A stretch of 64,000 nucleotides of DNA from Sulfurimonas sp. HSL3-7 (GTDB lineage: Bacteria; Campylobacterota; Campylobacteria; Campylobacterales; Sulfurimonadaceae), in assembly GCF_039645985.1 (NCBI RefSeq), contig NZ_CP147919.1:1364001-1428000 (forward strand), read 5' to 3'. This document shows, in pieces, positions 36,135-44,458 of this stretch. The notes under the pieces were generated by a model, which was not told where the DNA came from, did not search any database, and was given only the letters and a program-made list of their open reading frames with translations. Position numbers and translations under genes: made by a program. Position 1 is the first letter of the stretch. Each line of letters opens with the position of its first letter.

Positions 36135-37421
36135 ATGAACACACAAGCATCGATTAAAGCCTTTGATGAAGCGCAAACCTATATTCCAGGCGGTGTCAAT
36201 TCACCGGTACGTGCTTTTAAAAGTGTCGGCGGCACACCGCTATTCATCACAGAAGGCAAGGGTGGCACAATGACGGATATCGATGGCAACAGCTATGTCG
36301 ATTATGTCCAGTCATGGGGACCGCTTATCTTCGGCCATCGTGACGAGAGCATAGAGAACGCTGTTATCGAAGCGGTGAGGCACGGTCTCAGCTTCGGGGC
36401 GCCGACGCAGGCCGAGACAGAGCTTGCCCATGAAGTGGTCTCCATCTTTGATTCAATCGATAAAGTCCGTTTTGTCTCTTCAGGCACCGAAGCGGTCATG
36501 AGTGCTATCCGCCTGGCACGCGGTTTTACCGCCAAAGACGACATCGTCAAGTTTGAAGGGTGCTATCACGGTCACAGCGATTCGCTTTTGGTCCAGGCGG
36601 GTTCAGGCCTTGCGACCTTCGGCAACCCTTCGTCACCGGGAGTACCGGCCGACTTTACAAAACACACGCTGCTGGCCAAATACAATGACCTCTCGAGTGT
36701 TGAAAAGTGTTTCAAAGATTCGGACAACATCGCCTGCATCATTATTGAACCGATCGCCGGAAACATGGGACTTGTTCCTGCGGACAAAGAGTTCCTGCAC
36801 GGCCTTCGCAAGCTTTGCGACGAGCATGGCGCCTTGTTGATCTTTGACGAAGTGATGAGCGGTTTTCGTGCGACACTGCACGGTGCCGAGAGCATTACCG
36901 GTGTCACACCGGATTTGGTCACACTTGGGAAAGTGATCGGCGGCGGTATGCCGGTAGGGGCTTTTGGCGGACGAAAAGAGGTGATGGCGATGCTTTCACC
37001 TGAGGGGCCGGTCTATCAGGCAGGGACTCTCAGCGGTAATCCGATCGCGATGGCTGCCGGTCTGGCAGCGGTCAGCAAACTGAAGAAAAATGCCCGTCTT
37101 TATCCGATCCTTCAAGAGCGCGCCGAGCGCCTGGTCAATGGATTGAAAGCAGCGGCACAAAAGAACGGCATTGCAATGGTGACAGATGTCCGCGGTTCTA
37201 TGTTCGGTTTCTTTTTCAGTGAAAGTCCGGTCAAAAACTTTGATGACGCCGCACAGGCGGATCATGCACTTTTTGCCAAATTCCATGCAGCGATGCTCAA
37301 CGAAGGTTTTTACTTCGCCTGTTCCGGTTATGAGACCGGTTTTATCTCGACAGCAACCACCGATGCGATGGTAGACGATACGATCAAAGCTGCCGAAAAA
37401 ATCTTTGCAGAGGTCAAATAA
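36135..37421 (+). CDS. hemL: Glutamate-1-semialdehyde 2,1-aminomutase
   Basis: HemL, 428 residues, converts glutamate-1-semialdehyde to 5-aminolevulinate in the C5 pathway to tetrapyrroles. The PLP lysine is Lys266 in [19 protein letters not shown], and the family start [18 protein letters not shown] and the [11 protein letters not shown] Asp motif are present. It has its own TATAAT. The stop codon overlaps the next gene start (TAATG). Supports heme supply for the cytochromes in this window. Confidence 0.97.
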   Translation: MNTQASIKAFDEAQTYIPGGVNSPVRAFKSVGGTPLFITEGKGGTMTDIDGNSYVDYVQSWGPLIFGHRDESIENAVIEAVRHGLSFGAPTQAETELAHEVVSIFDSIDKVRFVSSGTEAVMSAIRLARGFTAKDDIVKFEGCYHGHSDSLLVQAGSGLATFGNPSSPGVPADFTKHTLLAKYNDLSSVEKCFKDSDNIACIIIEPIAGNMGLVPADKEFLHGLRKLCDEHGALLIFDEVMSGFRATLHGAESITGVTPDLVTLGKVIGGGMPVGAFGGRKEVMAMLSPEGPVYQAGTLSGNPIAMAAGLAAVSKLKKNARLYPILQERAERLVNGLKAAAQKNGIAMVTDVRGSMFGFFFSESPVKNFDDAAQADHALFAKFHAAMLNEGFYFACSGYETGFISTATTDAMVDDTIKAAEKIFAEVK

Positions 37422-37759
37422 TGGCTGAAATGCAAAAAACACCGAATGAAGAGAACGAAAAACCGCGCTTAAAACCGATTATTGAAGGTGCCGAGACGCT
37501 TTCACTCGGTATTTCAATGGTCGTAGCCGTACTTATCGGCGTCGGTCTCGGTCTCGGTCTCAAACACCTGACCGGTCTTACTTGGACCTTGTGGATCGGT
37601 GTGGCTATCGGGATCGCCGCCGCCTTTTTAAATGTCTATAAGGCCTATTCGAAACAGTACAAAGCCTTTGAAGAGTTGGCGAAAGAGCGTCGCTACAGAG
37701 TTAAAGATCATCTTGAAGATGATGACGATGATGAGGATGAGAGTGCAAAAAACTATTAA
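37421..37759 (+). CDS. AtpZ/AtpI-family small membrane protein
   Basis: A 112-residue protein with two transmembrane helices (SLGISMVVAVLIGVGLGLGL and WTLWIGVAIGIAAAFLNVYKAY), matching the AtpZ/AtpI family that accompanies the F1Fo ATP synthase and may help cation supply or c-ring assembly. The C-terminus is extremely acidic (HLEDDDDDEDESA). The start codon shares a base with the hemL stop. Function in this location is inferred from family only. Confidence 0.75.
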   Translation: MAEMQKTPNEENEKPRLKPIIEGAETLSLGISMVVAVLIGVGLGLGLKHLTGLTWTLWIGVAIGIAAAFLNVYKAYSKQYKAFEELAKERRYRVKDHLEDDDDDEDESAKNY

Positions 37760-38264
37760 AACAGCGCTCCTGAGTGAGCTTGTGATCCTAGCGCTCTGGT
37801 TCTATTCCTTTACGTTTTTTATCAATTTTCAGATCGCTTTTCTCTCCTCACTCCTGATTCTGCTTGGCTCTACCTATAGCTATAAACGCCTTGTTGACAG
37901 GCGTGTCGCCTCCCAGGAGAGACCTGATGACGTCGACGTTATAGAGAAGATTGATGACCCTTTTGATCTGTATAGCGATGAGATCACACAAGAGCAAGGG
38001 ACTCGCGACGAAACGGTCGATATCAAAGCTCTTGTCAAAGAGGAGAAAAAGCGCATTAAGGTGCAGAATGTCAAAAACACGGCAAAGAGTGCACCGGCGC
38101 TGCTCTCTATGTTCAGAGTTATTCCGTATCTCTTTTTGATCCTGGGTTTCATCGCGCTTAAGAACAATGCACTCTTAAGCTTGATGCCCTACCTGATCGG
38201 CCTCGGTTTCGGTATCTTGGCCGGGCTCTATATGGGGAGATCGCTTTTTGTAGAGAACAGGTGA
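37743..38264 (+). CDS. Uncharacterised membrane protein
   Basis: A 173-residue membrane protein. Two hydrophobic pairs flank an acidic and basic cytoplasmic stretch: an N-terminal pair (LLSELVILALWFYSFTFFI and FLSSLLILLGSTYSYKRL) and a C-terminal pair (MFRVIPYLFLILGFIALK and SLMPYLIGLGFGILAGLYMG). GTG 37743 has GAGG six bases upstream. It overlaps the AtpZ-like gene by 17 bases and belongs to the same operon as hemL. Conserved in this phylum near hemL as far as I know, but of unknown role. Confidence 0.7.
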   Translation: MQKTIKTALLSELVILALWFYSFTFFINFQIAFLSSLLILLGSTYSYKRLVDRRVASQERPDDVDVIEKIDDPFDLYSDEITQEQGTRDETVDIKALVKEEKKRIKVQNVKNTAKSAPALLSMFRVIPYLFLILGFIALKNNALLSLMPYLIGLGFGILAGLYMGRSLFVENR

Positions 38265-38273
38265 CGCGGCGTA

Positions 38274-38960
38274 TTAATCCGTGATCATCGGAATGTTTAC
38301 AGTGACACAGTTCTCCGTGAAAGAGGAGTAGAGGTTGTTTTTATGTGCGATCAGCTCGATCTCCGAAGAGAATTTCTTACAAAACTGATCGGCTGATATT
38401 TCGATCGTGAACAGTGAATACTTTTTGTTCTCAAACTTGATGTGCTCACCTACGCGGTAGAACAGCTTCGTCGTGATCGTATCATTCTCTTTATAGGAAG
38501 CGTAGATCTTATTGAGCAGTTTGATAAAGTTGTCGGGGTGCAGACGAATTTCGGGTATGGTCGGATCGAGTTCTTTAATGTAGGTAACGTCAGACCCGAT
38601 GGAGTTGGTGCTGATACAGAGATCGATCAGGGTATAGACGTTAATGAGTTCACCTGTCGGTTTTGGAGCCGAAAAGTTAACGGTCGGCTGTTGATAGAAA
38701 CGAATACCGATCTCGGCCTCATTTTCGTAGCCGATGGTAATGCCAAAAAACCGGTATCGTCCGAATTCAAGCTCCAAAAAGGTGGTTTTAAACCCGAAAC
38801 TGGTGCTGGCATGCGTTGTGGCGATCTCAAAGAGAATGTTCTTGTCAACACTGCCCAACAGGTATTGCGCCTCGGTGTTGAGAGAGATGATCTTTCCTGA
38901 GGAACTGAATAAGATAAAAGGGTTGTAATCGTATTCAATCCACTGCTGTTCGAAAGTCAA
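38274..38960 (-). CDS. PAS-like domain protein downstream of rpoD, unknown function
   Basis: A 228-residue soluble protein. The N-terminal 70 residues look like a PAS domain (DYNPFILFSSSGKIISLNTEAQYLLG and FEIATTHAS), as in sensor histidine kinases. The remainder resembles a degenerate kinase-like region: DNFIKLLNKIYASYKENDTITT and LFTIEISADQF, without the H-box or the Gly-rich ATP motifs. It starts 5 bases after the rpoD stop codon and is therefore probably in the rpoD operon. It may sense a ligand; the target is unknown. Confidence 0.6.
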   Translation of the reverse strand: MTFEQQWIEYDYNPFILFSSSGKIISLNTEAQYLLGSVDKNILFEIATTHASTSFGFKTTFLELEFGRYRFFGITIGYENEAEIGIRFYQQPTVNFSAPKPTGELINVYTLIDLCISTNSIGSDVTYIKELDPTIPEIRLHPDNFIKLLNKIYASYKENDTITTKLFYRVGEHIKFENKKYSLFTIEISADQFCKKFSSEIELIAHKNNLYSSFTENCVTVNIPMITD

Positions 38961-38965
38961 AGGGG

Positions 38966-40822
38966 TTACTCTTCAATATAGTTTTTAAGGCGACGTCCCA
39001 CCTTAGGGTGTTTGAGCTTTTTGATAGCAGACGATTCGATCTGGCGAACGCGTTCACGTGTAACGTTAAGTTCTTTACCGATCTCTTCAAGTGTACGGTC
39101 ACTCTCATCGTCCATGATACCAAAACGCATTTTGATGACCGCTTTTTCACGTTCATTGAGCTGTTCAAGGACACCTTCTATCTGAAGACGGAGGTCGTCT
39201 TTCAAGACAGCATCTGCCGGTGCGAGAGAGGTTTTGTCTTCGATGAAATCACCGAAACGTCCGTCATCTTCGTTACCGATAGGTGCTTCTAGCGAGATCG
39301 GCTCTTTTGTGATCTTGATAACGTTTTTGACCTTCTCGATAGAGAGACCGACCTCTTCGGCGATCGTATCGACATCCGGCTCTTTACCGTTCTCTTGAAG
39401 GTATTTACGCATGATCTTGTTGATACGGTTGATGGTCTCGATCATGTGAATAGGAATACGGATCGTACGTGCCTGATCGGCGATCGCACGGCTGATAGCC
39501 TGACGGATCCACCAGGTTGCATAGGTCGAGAATTTATACCCTTTTTTGTATTCAAACTTATCGACAGCTTTCATCAGACCGATGTTGCCTTCCTGGATTA
39601 GGTCGAGGAAAGGCAGACCGCGGTTGGTGTAGCGCTTTGCGATAGAGACAACAAGGCGAAGGTTTGATTTGGCCATACGTGTTTTAGAGATCTCCGAGAT
39701 CTCTTTACCGCGTTTGATCTGCTCGAGGATGTCAAGCAGTCTTTCAGGTTCCATGTCAAAACTGCCTTTGGAAGCCTCTTTTGTCTGGATCAGTTTTTTG
39801 ATCTCCATATAGGTACTGACCATTGTCGCTTCGGGAACACGGGCAGCAATATCCTCTTTCGTCAGGTCACAGATCTCACTGACGAGTTGTGTATGGTTGC
39901 TACGCAGCGCGTCATTAAAAAGCGGCAGTTTATACTCTAGACGTTTAAGCTCTTTATCAAAACCGTCATCGCTTCTTAGCGCCGTTTCCATCGATTTGAC
40001 CAGTTCATTGATCAACTTCGAGGTCGGTCCAAGGTCAAGCAGGCGCTCTTTAAGTGTTTTCTTCTTAAAACTGGCTGTTAAATGAAACTGGATGTACTCT
40101 TCGGTCATTGCTTCGCCTTCTTCAAGGATGACCTCTTTCTCAACAGCTTTAAGCCAATCTTTTTTTGCTTTTTCCAGGGCTTTAAAGCTTGATACAACCG
40201 CCTCGACACGTTTTTTGTCTTTTGCCGAGAGTGTTTCTGCCGCTTTGTCATCATCACTGTCGCTGTCGTTATCATCGCTGTCAGACTCTTTTTCGTCCTC
40301 GAAACTCTTAAAAAGCTCTTTTACGCGACGCTCACGGTTAATAAGAGGATCTTTATAGTCTAGAATAAAGTCGATAAGGTAGGGAACGGAACAGATTGCG
40401 TCGATGATGATACTTTCACCGTATTCGATCTTTTTAGAGATCTCGATCTCTTCATCTTTGGTGAGAAGAGGGATCTGTCCCATCTCGCGGAGGTACATAC
40501 GCACAGGAGAATCTGAGCGTGACCACTCCATCAGTTCATGCTGTTTTAAGATGTCAAACTCTTCACTTTTTGACTCTTCTATCAGTTTACGCTGGGCAGC
40601 CAGACGCTGGGCGGCTTCTTTGTCATTAAGCATTTTGGCGTGTTCAGAGGCAGTAAAAAGACAGACATTGTATTTTTGTGCGAGTTTCAGGATACTTTTT
40701 GCCTGAGCAGCCGTCGGTTGTTTTTCAAAGACATCCACTAAAGACTCATAAGTCATACAATCTGGTGATTTGTGTGAGCTGAAGGTATCATCTAGGTATT
40801 TGTTCAATTCTTTTGCGGTCAT
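38966..40822 (-). CDS. rpoD: RNA polymerase primary sigma factor (sigma-70, RpoD)
   Basis: A 618-residue primary sigma factor. Region 1.2 is DSPVRMYLREMGQIPLLTKDEE. Region 2 includes RLVVSIAKRYTNRGLPFLDLIQEGNIGLMKAVDKFEYKKGYKFSTYATWWIRQAISRA, with the -10 recognition helix. Region 3 is IPIHMIETINRINKI and region 4 is DRTLEEIGKELNVTRERVRQIESSAIKKLKH, the -35 recognition helix. A long nonconserved insert between 1.2 and 2 is strongly acidic (SDSDDNDSDSDDD). ATG 40822 is chosen over an upstream extension lacking sigma homology. The AGGAG site lies about 11 bases upstream, slightly far. Confidence 0.96.
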   Translation of the reverse strand: MTAKELNKYLDDTFSSHKSPDCMTYESLVDVFEKQPTAAQAKSILKLAQKYNVCLFTASEHAKMLNDKEAAQRLAAQRKLIEESKSEEFDILKQHELMEWSRSDSPVRMYLREMGQIPLLTKDEEIEISKKIEYGESIIIDAICSVPYLIDFILDYKDPLINRERRVKELFKSFEDEKESDSDDNDSDSDDDKAAETLSAKDKKRVEAVVSSFKALEKAKKDWLKAVEKEVILEEGEAMTEEYIQFHLTASFKKKTLKERLLDLGPTSKLINELVKSMETALRSDDGFDKELKRLEYKLPLFNDALRSNHTQLVSEICDLTKEDIAARVPEATMVSTYMEIKKLIQTKEASKGSFDMEPERLLDILEQIKRGKEISEISKTRMAKSNLRLVVSIAKRYTNRGLPFLDLIQEGNIGLMKAVDKFEYKKGYKFSTYATWWIRQAISRAIADQARTIRIPIHMIETINRINKIMRKYLQENGKEPDVDTIAEEVGLSIEKVKNVIKITKEPISLEAPIGNEDDGRFGDFIEDKTSLAPADAVLKDDLRLQIEGVLEQLNEREKAVIKMRFGIMDDESDRTLEEIGKELNVTRERVRQIESSAIKKLKHPKVGRRLKNYIEE

Positions 40823-40862
40823 ATGCGAATGTGCTCCTAGCGAGTAATAAATAAGAAATCGG

Positions 40863-40868
40863 ATTATA
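40863..40868 (-). promoter_or_regulatory. -10 box of rpoD
   Basis: On the minus strand TATAAT lies about 41 bases upstream of the rpoD start codon with a TCGG spacer before it. It fits the phylum's -10 consensus. Confidence 0.55.
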
Positions 40869-40943
40869 CCGAAATCTTCTGAGAAAATGCTTTGCACCTC
40901 TGACCTTGTTCCGGATTCAGGATTATTTTATTCACTCTTCTAC

Positions 40944-41040
40944 TATAATAAACCGCACAAGAAAAGCCCACAGAACAGTATAATACTAAATAATATCAAA
41001 CAAAGAAAAAAGCGCTTTTATAAAATTGTGACGCTTTTTT
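40944..41040 (+). promoter_or_regulatory. Tandem TATAAT boxes and terminator-like hairpin upstream of leuD (candidate sRNA or leader)
   Basis: Two plus-strand TATAAT boxes (40944-40949 and 40979-40984) lie upstream of a hairpin whose arms are AAAAAAGCG (41006-41014) and CGCTTTTTT (41032-41040), perfect over 9 bases with a 17-base loop ending in six T. Transcripts from these boxes would meet an intrinsic-terminator-like structure and give an RNA of some 50-90 nt. The third TATAAT at 41044-41049 follows directly and drives leuD. Whether the hairpin is an attenuator, a small RNA end or chance is not settled by sequence. Confidence 0.4.
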
Positions 41041-41043
41041 GGA

Positions 41044-41049
41044 TATAAT
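41044..41049 (+). promoter_or_regulatory. -10 box of leuD-leuB
   Basis: TATAAT preceded by a T-tract (TTTTTTGGA), the typical Campylobacterota pattern, 32 bases before the leuD start. Confidence 0.65.
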
Positions 41050-41080
41050 CCGACAAAATTTAAAAGAAGCAGGATTTTCA

Positions 41081-41584
41081 ATGCAAACGATTGAAGGAAA
41101 AGTCTGGAACTTCGGTAAAGATATCGATACAGACCTTATTATCGCCGCAAGATATTTAAATACATCAGTACCAGAAGAGCTGGCAAAGCACGTTATGGAA
41201 GATGCTGATCCTACTTTTGTCAAAAATATGACACCGGGTGACATTATTGTTGCTGATGAGAACTTTGGATGCGGTTCTTCTCGCGAACACGCACCTATAG
41301 CACTGAAAGCCGCCGGTGTTGCTGCGGTAATCGCACCGACTTTTGCCCGTATCTTCTATCGTAATGCTTTCAATATGGGGCTGCCGATTTTTGAACTTCC
41401 GGAGAGTAACGAGATCAAAAAAGGTGATGTTGTAAGTATCAATATGGATGAAGGCACTATCACCAACAAGACAAGCGGTAAAACATACAAATTTACACCG
41501 ATCCCTCCATTTATGCAAGAATTGATCGATGCAGGCGGACTAATGAACTATGCAGCCAAAGAAGTGGCGAAGGAAGAGAAATAA
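41081..41584 (+). CDS. leuD: 3-isopropylmalate dehydratase small subunit
   Basis: LeuD, 167 residues, is the swivelling small subunit of isopropylmalate isomerase in leucine synthesis. The motifs [41 protein letters not shown] and [15 protein letters not shown] identify it. It could also serve a related aconitase-type small subunit role, but direct linkage to leuB supports leucine synthesis. ATG 41081 has AGGA upstream. leuC is not adjacent. Overlaps leuB by one base. Confidence 0.92.
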   Translation: MQTIEGKVWNFGKDIDTDLIIAARYLNTSVPEELAKHVMEDADPTFVKNMTPGDIIVADENFGCGSSREHAPIALKAAGVAAVIAPTFARIFYRNAFNMGLPIFELPESNEIKKGDVVSINMDEGTITNKTSGKTYKFTPIPPFMQELIDAGGLMNYAAKEVAKEEK

Positions 41585-42660
41585 TGAAAAACTACAAAAT
41601 TGCACTGATCAAAGGCGATGGAATCGGTCCCGAGATCATTGACGAAGCGGTAAAAGTACTGGATGCTGTTGCCTCTTGCGAAGATTTTGATTTTCAATAT
41701 GAAGAAGTCTTGATGGGCGGATGCGCTTACGATGCGACAGGCGACCCGCTGCCACAGGAGACAATCAATGTCTCTCTTAACTCTGATGCGGTCCTTTTTG
41801 GTGCGATCGGCGGTGAAAAATGGGATTCACTTCCGCGTGAAAAACGTCCGGAGTCAGGTCTTCTCCGTTTTCGTAAAGAGTTGGGTGTCTATGCCAACTT
41901 GCGCCCGGCAGTTGTCTATGATGAGCTTGTCAATGCAAGCTCACTTAAACCAGAGATCGTTCAGGGAGTAGACCTGATGGTGGTGCGTGAACTTATCGGC
42001 GGCATCTATTTCGGTGAACCGAAAGGACGCGATGAAAACCGCGGTTTCAATACCATGGTCTATACGCGACCGGAGATCGAACGTATCGCGCACAATGCAT
42101 TCAAAATCGCTATGACGCGCAGCAAGCGTGTATGCTCTATCGATAAAGCCAATGTACTCGACGTCTCGCAATTGTGGCGCGACGTGGTCACTGAGATCTC
42201 AAAAGAGTATCCTGAAGTCGAATTGACACACATGTATGTCGACAATGCAGCGATGCAGCTTATCCGTGATCCGAAGCAGTTTGACGTTATGCTCACCGGT
42301 AATATCTTCGGCGATATATTGAGCGATGAGGCCAGTATGCTTTCGGGTTCTATCGGCTTGCTTCCGTCGGCGTCGGTGGGCAGCAAGATCGGTGTCTACG
42401 AGCCGATCCACGGTTCAGCTCCGGACATTGCAGGGCAGGGGATCGCCAACCCTATTGCGACCATTTCGAGTGCTTCGATGATGCTTCGTTATGCTTTAAA
42501 TGAAAATGATGCCGCTGACCGTATTGACGCCGCTATCAAAAAGGCGCTTGCCGAGGGTTACCGCACACAGGATCTTGCTCAATTTGACGCAAAAGAGATC
42601 TGCTCAACCAGTGAAATGGGTTCTATCATTGCCAACTACGCGGTAAAGTGCTCTAAGTAA
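41584..42660 (+). CDS. leuB: 3-isopropylmalate dehydrogenase
   Basis: LeuB, 358 residues, oxidises and decarboxylates 3-isopropylmalate with NAD+. The motif [21 protein letters not shown] opens it, the catalytic and Mg-binding stretches [35 protein letters not shown] and [28 protein letters not shown] are present. The product is released by stop at 42660 and a terminator follows. Overlaps leuD. Confidence 0.97.
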   Translation: MKNYKIALIKGDGIGPEIIDEAVKVLDAVASCEDFDFQYEEVLMGGCAYDATGDPLPQETINVSLNSDAVLFGAIGGEKWDSLPREKRPESGLLRFRKELGVYANLRPAVVYDELVNASSLKPEIVQGVDLMVVRELIGGIYFGEPKGRDENRGFNTMVYTRPEIERIAHNAFKIAMTRSKRVCSIDKANVLDVSQLWRDVVTEISKEYPEVELTHMYVDNAAMQLIRDPKQFDVMLTGNIFGDILSDEASMLSGSIGLLPSASVGSKIGVYEPIHGSAPDIAGQGIANPIATISSASMMLRYALNENDAADRIDAAIKKALAEGYRTQDLAQFDAKEICSTSEMGSIIANYAVKCSK

Positions 42661-42674
42661 AAAACTCTTTTTCG

Positions 42675-42700
42675 AATCTGCACCTTATGTGCAGATTTTA
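42675..42700 (+). terminator. Intrinsic terminator after leuB
   Basis: AATCTGCAC (42675-42683) pairs perfectly with GTGCAGATT (42689-42697), with loop CTTAT, followed by TTATAAAA. It separates the leucine operon from purU. Confidence 0.7.
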
Positions 42701-42729
42701 TAAAACAGTTTTTAAGAGAGCCGATAAAT

Positions 42730-43566
42730 ATGAAACAGTACCGCGTTTTAATTGATGCCAAAGATGAGAAAGGGCTTGTCTATAAGATAGCAAGTATCTT
42801 TTACAATCATGAACTCAATATCATGTCCAATAATGAGTTTGTAGATAAAGATAACAATAAATTTTTTATGCGCAGTGTTGTTGAAGGAAAAGTGGATGCC
42901 GATGAGCTGCAGCGTGAACTGCAGGCCGTACTCCCTGATGAGTCAAGTGTCGAGATTATTAAGCCCGGCAAGAAAAACATTATTTTGATGGTGACCAAAG
43001 AGTCACATGCATTAGGGGATATTCTGATCCGTTATGAAGCAGGCGAATTAGACGCAAATATACTGGCCGTTGTCTCCAACTACGACATTCTGGAGTCACT
43101 GGTCAGCAAGTTTGATATTCCGTTTATCACTGTTTCGCATGAAGGCCTGGACAGAGCGGCGCATGAAGAAGCGGTATTAGAGGTTCTTGGCAGATATAAC
43201 GATATAGACTATATTGTGCTTGCCAAATATATGCGTATCTTGACGCCGCGTTTTGTTGAGGCCTATGAAGACAGGATCATCAACATTCACCACTCTTTCC
43301 TACCGGCGTTTATCGGGGCAAACCCCTACAAACAAGCCTTTGAACGGGGTGTCAAGATCATTGGCGCGACAGCGCACTTTGTCAACAACAACCTTGACGA
43401 GGGGCCGATCATTTCGCAGGAGATCAAGCATATCGATCATGCCTACAGCTGGCGCGATATGCAGCGTTCGGGTCGTGATGTTGAGAAAATCGTCCTTTCC
43501 CGAGCTTTGAAACTGGCACTGGAAGACAGAATATTCGTCTATGCCAACAAGACGGTTATTTTTTAA
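42730..43566 (+). CDS. purU: Formyltetrahydrofolate deformylase
   Basis: PurU, 278 residues, hydrolyses 10-formyl-THF to formate and THF. It has an N-terminal ACT domain (QYRVLIDAKDEKGLVYKIASIFY) and a C-terminal formyltransferase fold with catalytic Asn185-Ile-His-His188 (NIHHSFLPAFIGANP), ATAHFV, and Asp223 in NLDEGPIISQ. It balances the folate pool with folD. The stop overlaps trmL by one base (TAATG). Confidence 0.93.
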   Translation: MKQYRVLIDAKDEKGLVYKIASIFYNHELNIMSNNEFVDKDNNKFFMRSVVEGKVDADELQRELQAVLPDESSVEIIKPGKKNIILMVTKESHALGDILIRYEAGELDANILAVVSNYDILESLVSKFDIPFITVSHEGLDRAAHEEAVLEVLGRYNDIDYIVLAKYMRILTPRFVEAYEDRIINIHHSFLPAFIGANPYKQAFERGVKIIGATAHFVNNNLDEGPIISQEIKHIDHAYSWRDMQRSGRDVEKIVLSRALKLALEDRIFVYANKTVIF

Positions 43567-44036
43567 TGTTCAACATCGTTCTTGTTAACCCCCAGATTCC
43601 CAACAATACCGGCAGTATCGGTCGACTTTGCGTCAATACCGCTTCCTCTTTGCACCTGATCAAGCCACTCGGATTTGACATTGATGAAAAAGCGGTACGC
43701 AGAGCAGGACTGGATTATTGGCATAAACTGGATCTGCATGTCTGGGATGACCTTGAAAGTTTTTTTGCTGCCCAAAAAGAGGGGTCGCGCTACTTTTTTG
43801 GTACAACCAAGACTGATACCCCTTATTTTGAGCAGAAGTTTCAAGAGGGTGATTTCCTTTTTTTCGGAAGTGAGACAAAGGGACTTCCGGCTGAACTGCT
43901 TGCGCAGAACCCGCGGCAGTGTATGACCATACCCATGACAAAAGAGGGACGCAGTCTCAACCTTGCCGTAAGCACAGGGATCATCCTCTACGAGGCGATC
44001 AAACAAAACTTCAGTGCATATAAGGAGCTAATGTGA
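43566..44036 (+). CDS. trmL: tRNA (cytidine/uridine(34)-2'-O)-methyltransferase
   Basis: TrmL, 156 residues, methylates the 2'-O of wobble nucleotide 34 in tRNA-Leu isoacceptors. It is a SPOUT-fold enzyme with the knot motifs VNPQIPNNTGSIGRLCVNT, FFGSETKGLPAELL and IPMTKEGRSLNLAVSTGIILYEAI. It is coupled with purU by one base and with the small gene that follows by a 4-base overlap region. Confidence 0.93.
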   Translation: MFNIVLVNPQIPNNTGSIGRLCVNTASSLHLIKPLGFDIDEKAVRRAGLDYWHKLDLHVWDDLESFFAAQKEGSRYFFGTTKTDTPYFEQKFQEGDFLFFGSETKGLPAELLAQNPRQCMTIPMTKEGRSLNLAVSTGIILYEAIKQNFSAYKELM

Positions 44037-44185
44037 ACAGCTTTATTGATATTGTTGTTTTAACACTTTTTATTCTTTTTTTATTCTTTATCTTTCGAGG
44101 TTATCACCAAAGCAAACTCGAAGAGCGCGAAAATAAAAACTCTGAAAACGGTCCTGTACAAAAAGGTGATACGCCTATAGAATAA
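44033..44185 (+). CDS. Small 50-residue single-pass membrane peptide downstream of trmL
   Basis: A 50-residue reading frame with GTG start 44033, overlapping the trmL stop and preceded by AAGGAG at 5-base spacing, and stop TAA at 44183-44185. It has one transmembrane helix near the N-terminus (IDIVVLTLFILFLFFIFRG) and a hydrophilic tail (HQSKLEERENKNSENGPVQK). Overlap, good ribosome site and clean hydrophobic-to-charged layout support translation. The function is unknown; a bitopic helper or regulatory peptide is possible. Confidence 0.55.
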   Translation: MNSFIDIVVLTLFILFLFFIFRGYHQSKLEERENKNSENGPVQKGDTPIE

Positions 44186-44202
44186 TACTTTACGGTATTT
44201 TT
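44184..44202 (+). terminator. Weak hairpin with T-run after the trmL operon
   Basis: AATAC (44184-44188) can pair with GTATT (44195-44199), and a five-T stretch follows. The stem is short, so the call is tentative. Confidence 0.3.
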
Positions 44203-44224
44203 GCAAGAGCGCAAAGACACCGTA

Positions 44225-44308
44225 CTATAGAATCTTGTCCGCCCATCTGCTGAGTGACTTCTCAAATCTATCCAAAAATGAATCTGCTTTTTCAATTATC
44301 TTTGCCAT
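44225..44308 (-). CDS. Candidate 27-residue amphipathic helical peptide, divergent from S24 regulator
   Basis: A minus-strand frame from ATG 44308 to TAG 44225-44227 encodes a 27-residue peptide beginning MAKIIEKADSFLDRF and ending RWADKIL. AAGGA lies about six bases before the ATG. Hydrophobic residues at positions 4, 8, 11, 15, 19, 22 and 26 lie on one helix face, with Lys, Arg, Asp and Glu on the other: an almost ideal membrane-surface amphipathic helix. It is transcribed away from the S24 regulator, with palindromes in between. It may be a toxin-like, lytic or signalling peptide. Sequence alone does not prove translation. Confidence 0.45.
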   Translation of the reverse strand: MAKIIEKADSFLDRFEKSLSRWADKIL

Positions 44309-44340
44309 TTGTCATCCTTTTGATCAACGTTATGGAAATA

Positions 44341-44383
44341 TTCTAGAAGTTATTGCCATATTGATCTAAAAATATTGCAATAT
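44341..44383. promoter_or_regulatory. Candidate operators between the amphipathic peptide gene and the S24 regulator
   Basis: A perfect 12-base palindrome ATATTGCAATAT lies at 44372-44383, and an 8-base palindrome TTCTAGAA at 44341-44348, with a related TATTGCCATATTG between them (44351-44363). They lie in the divergent gap, as CI-type operators do. The regulator encoded next door is the natural candidate to bind here. Confidence 0.45.
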
Positions 44384-44458
44384 GACATATTATTTTGATA
44401 AAGTATGACAACTATTTATTATTGTGACATGAAAAAAAATTACGTAGAAGGATGGGAC

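Noticed and set aside
40220-40320. Asp/Ser-rich repeat-like stretch
   Set aside because: It is the acidic insert of RpoD in the coding frame, not a DNA repeat of its own.
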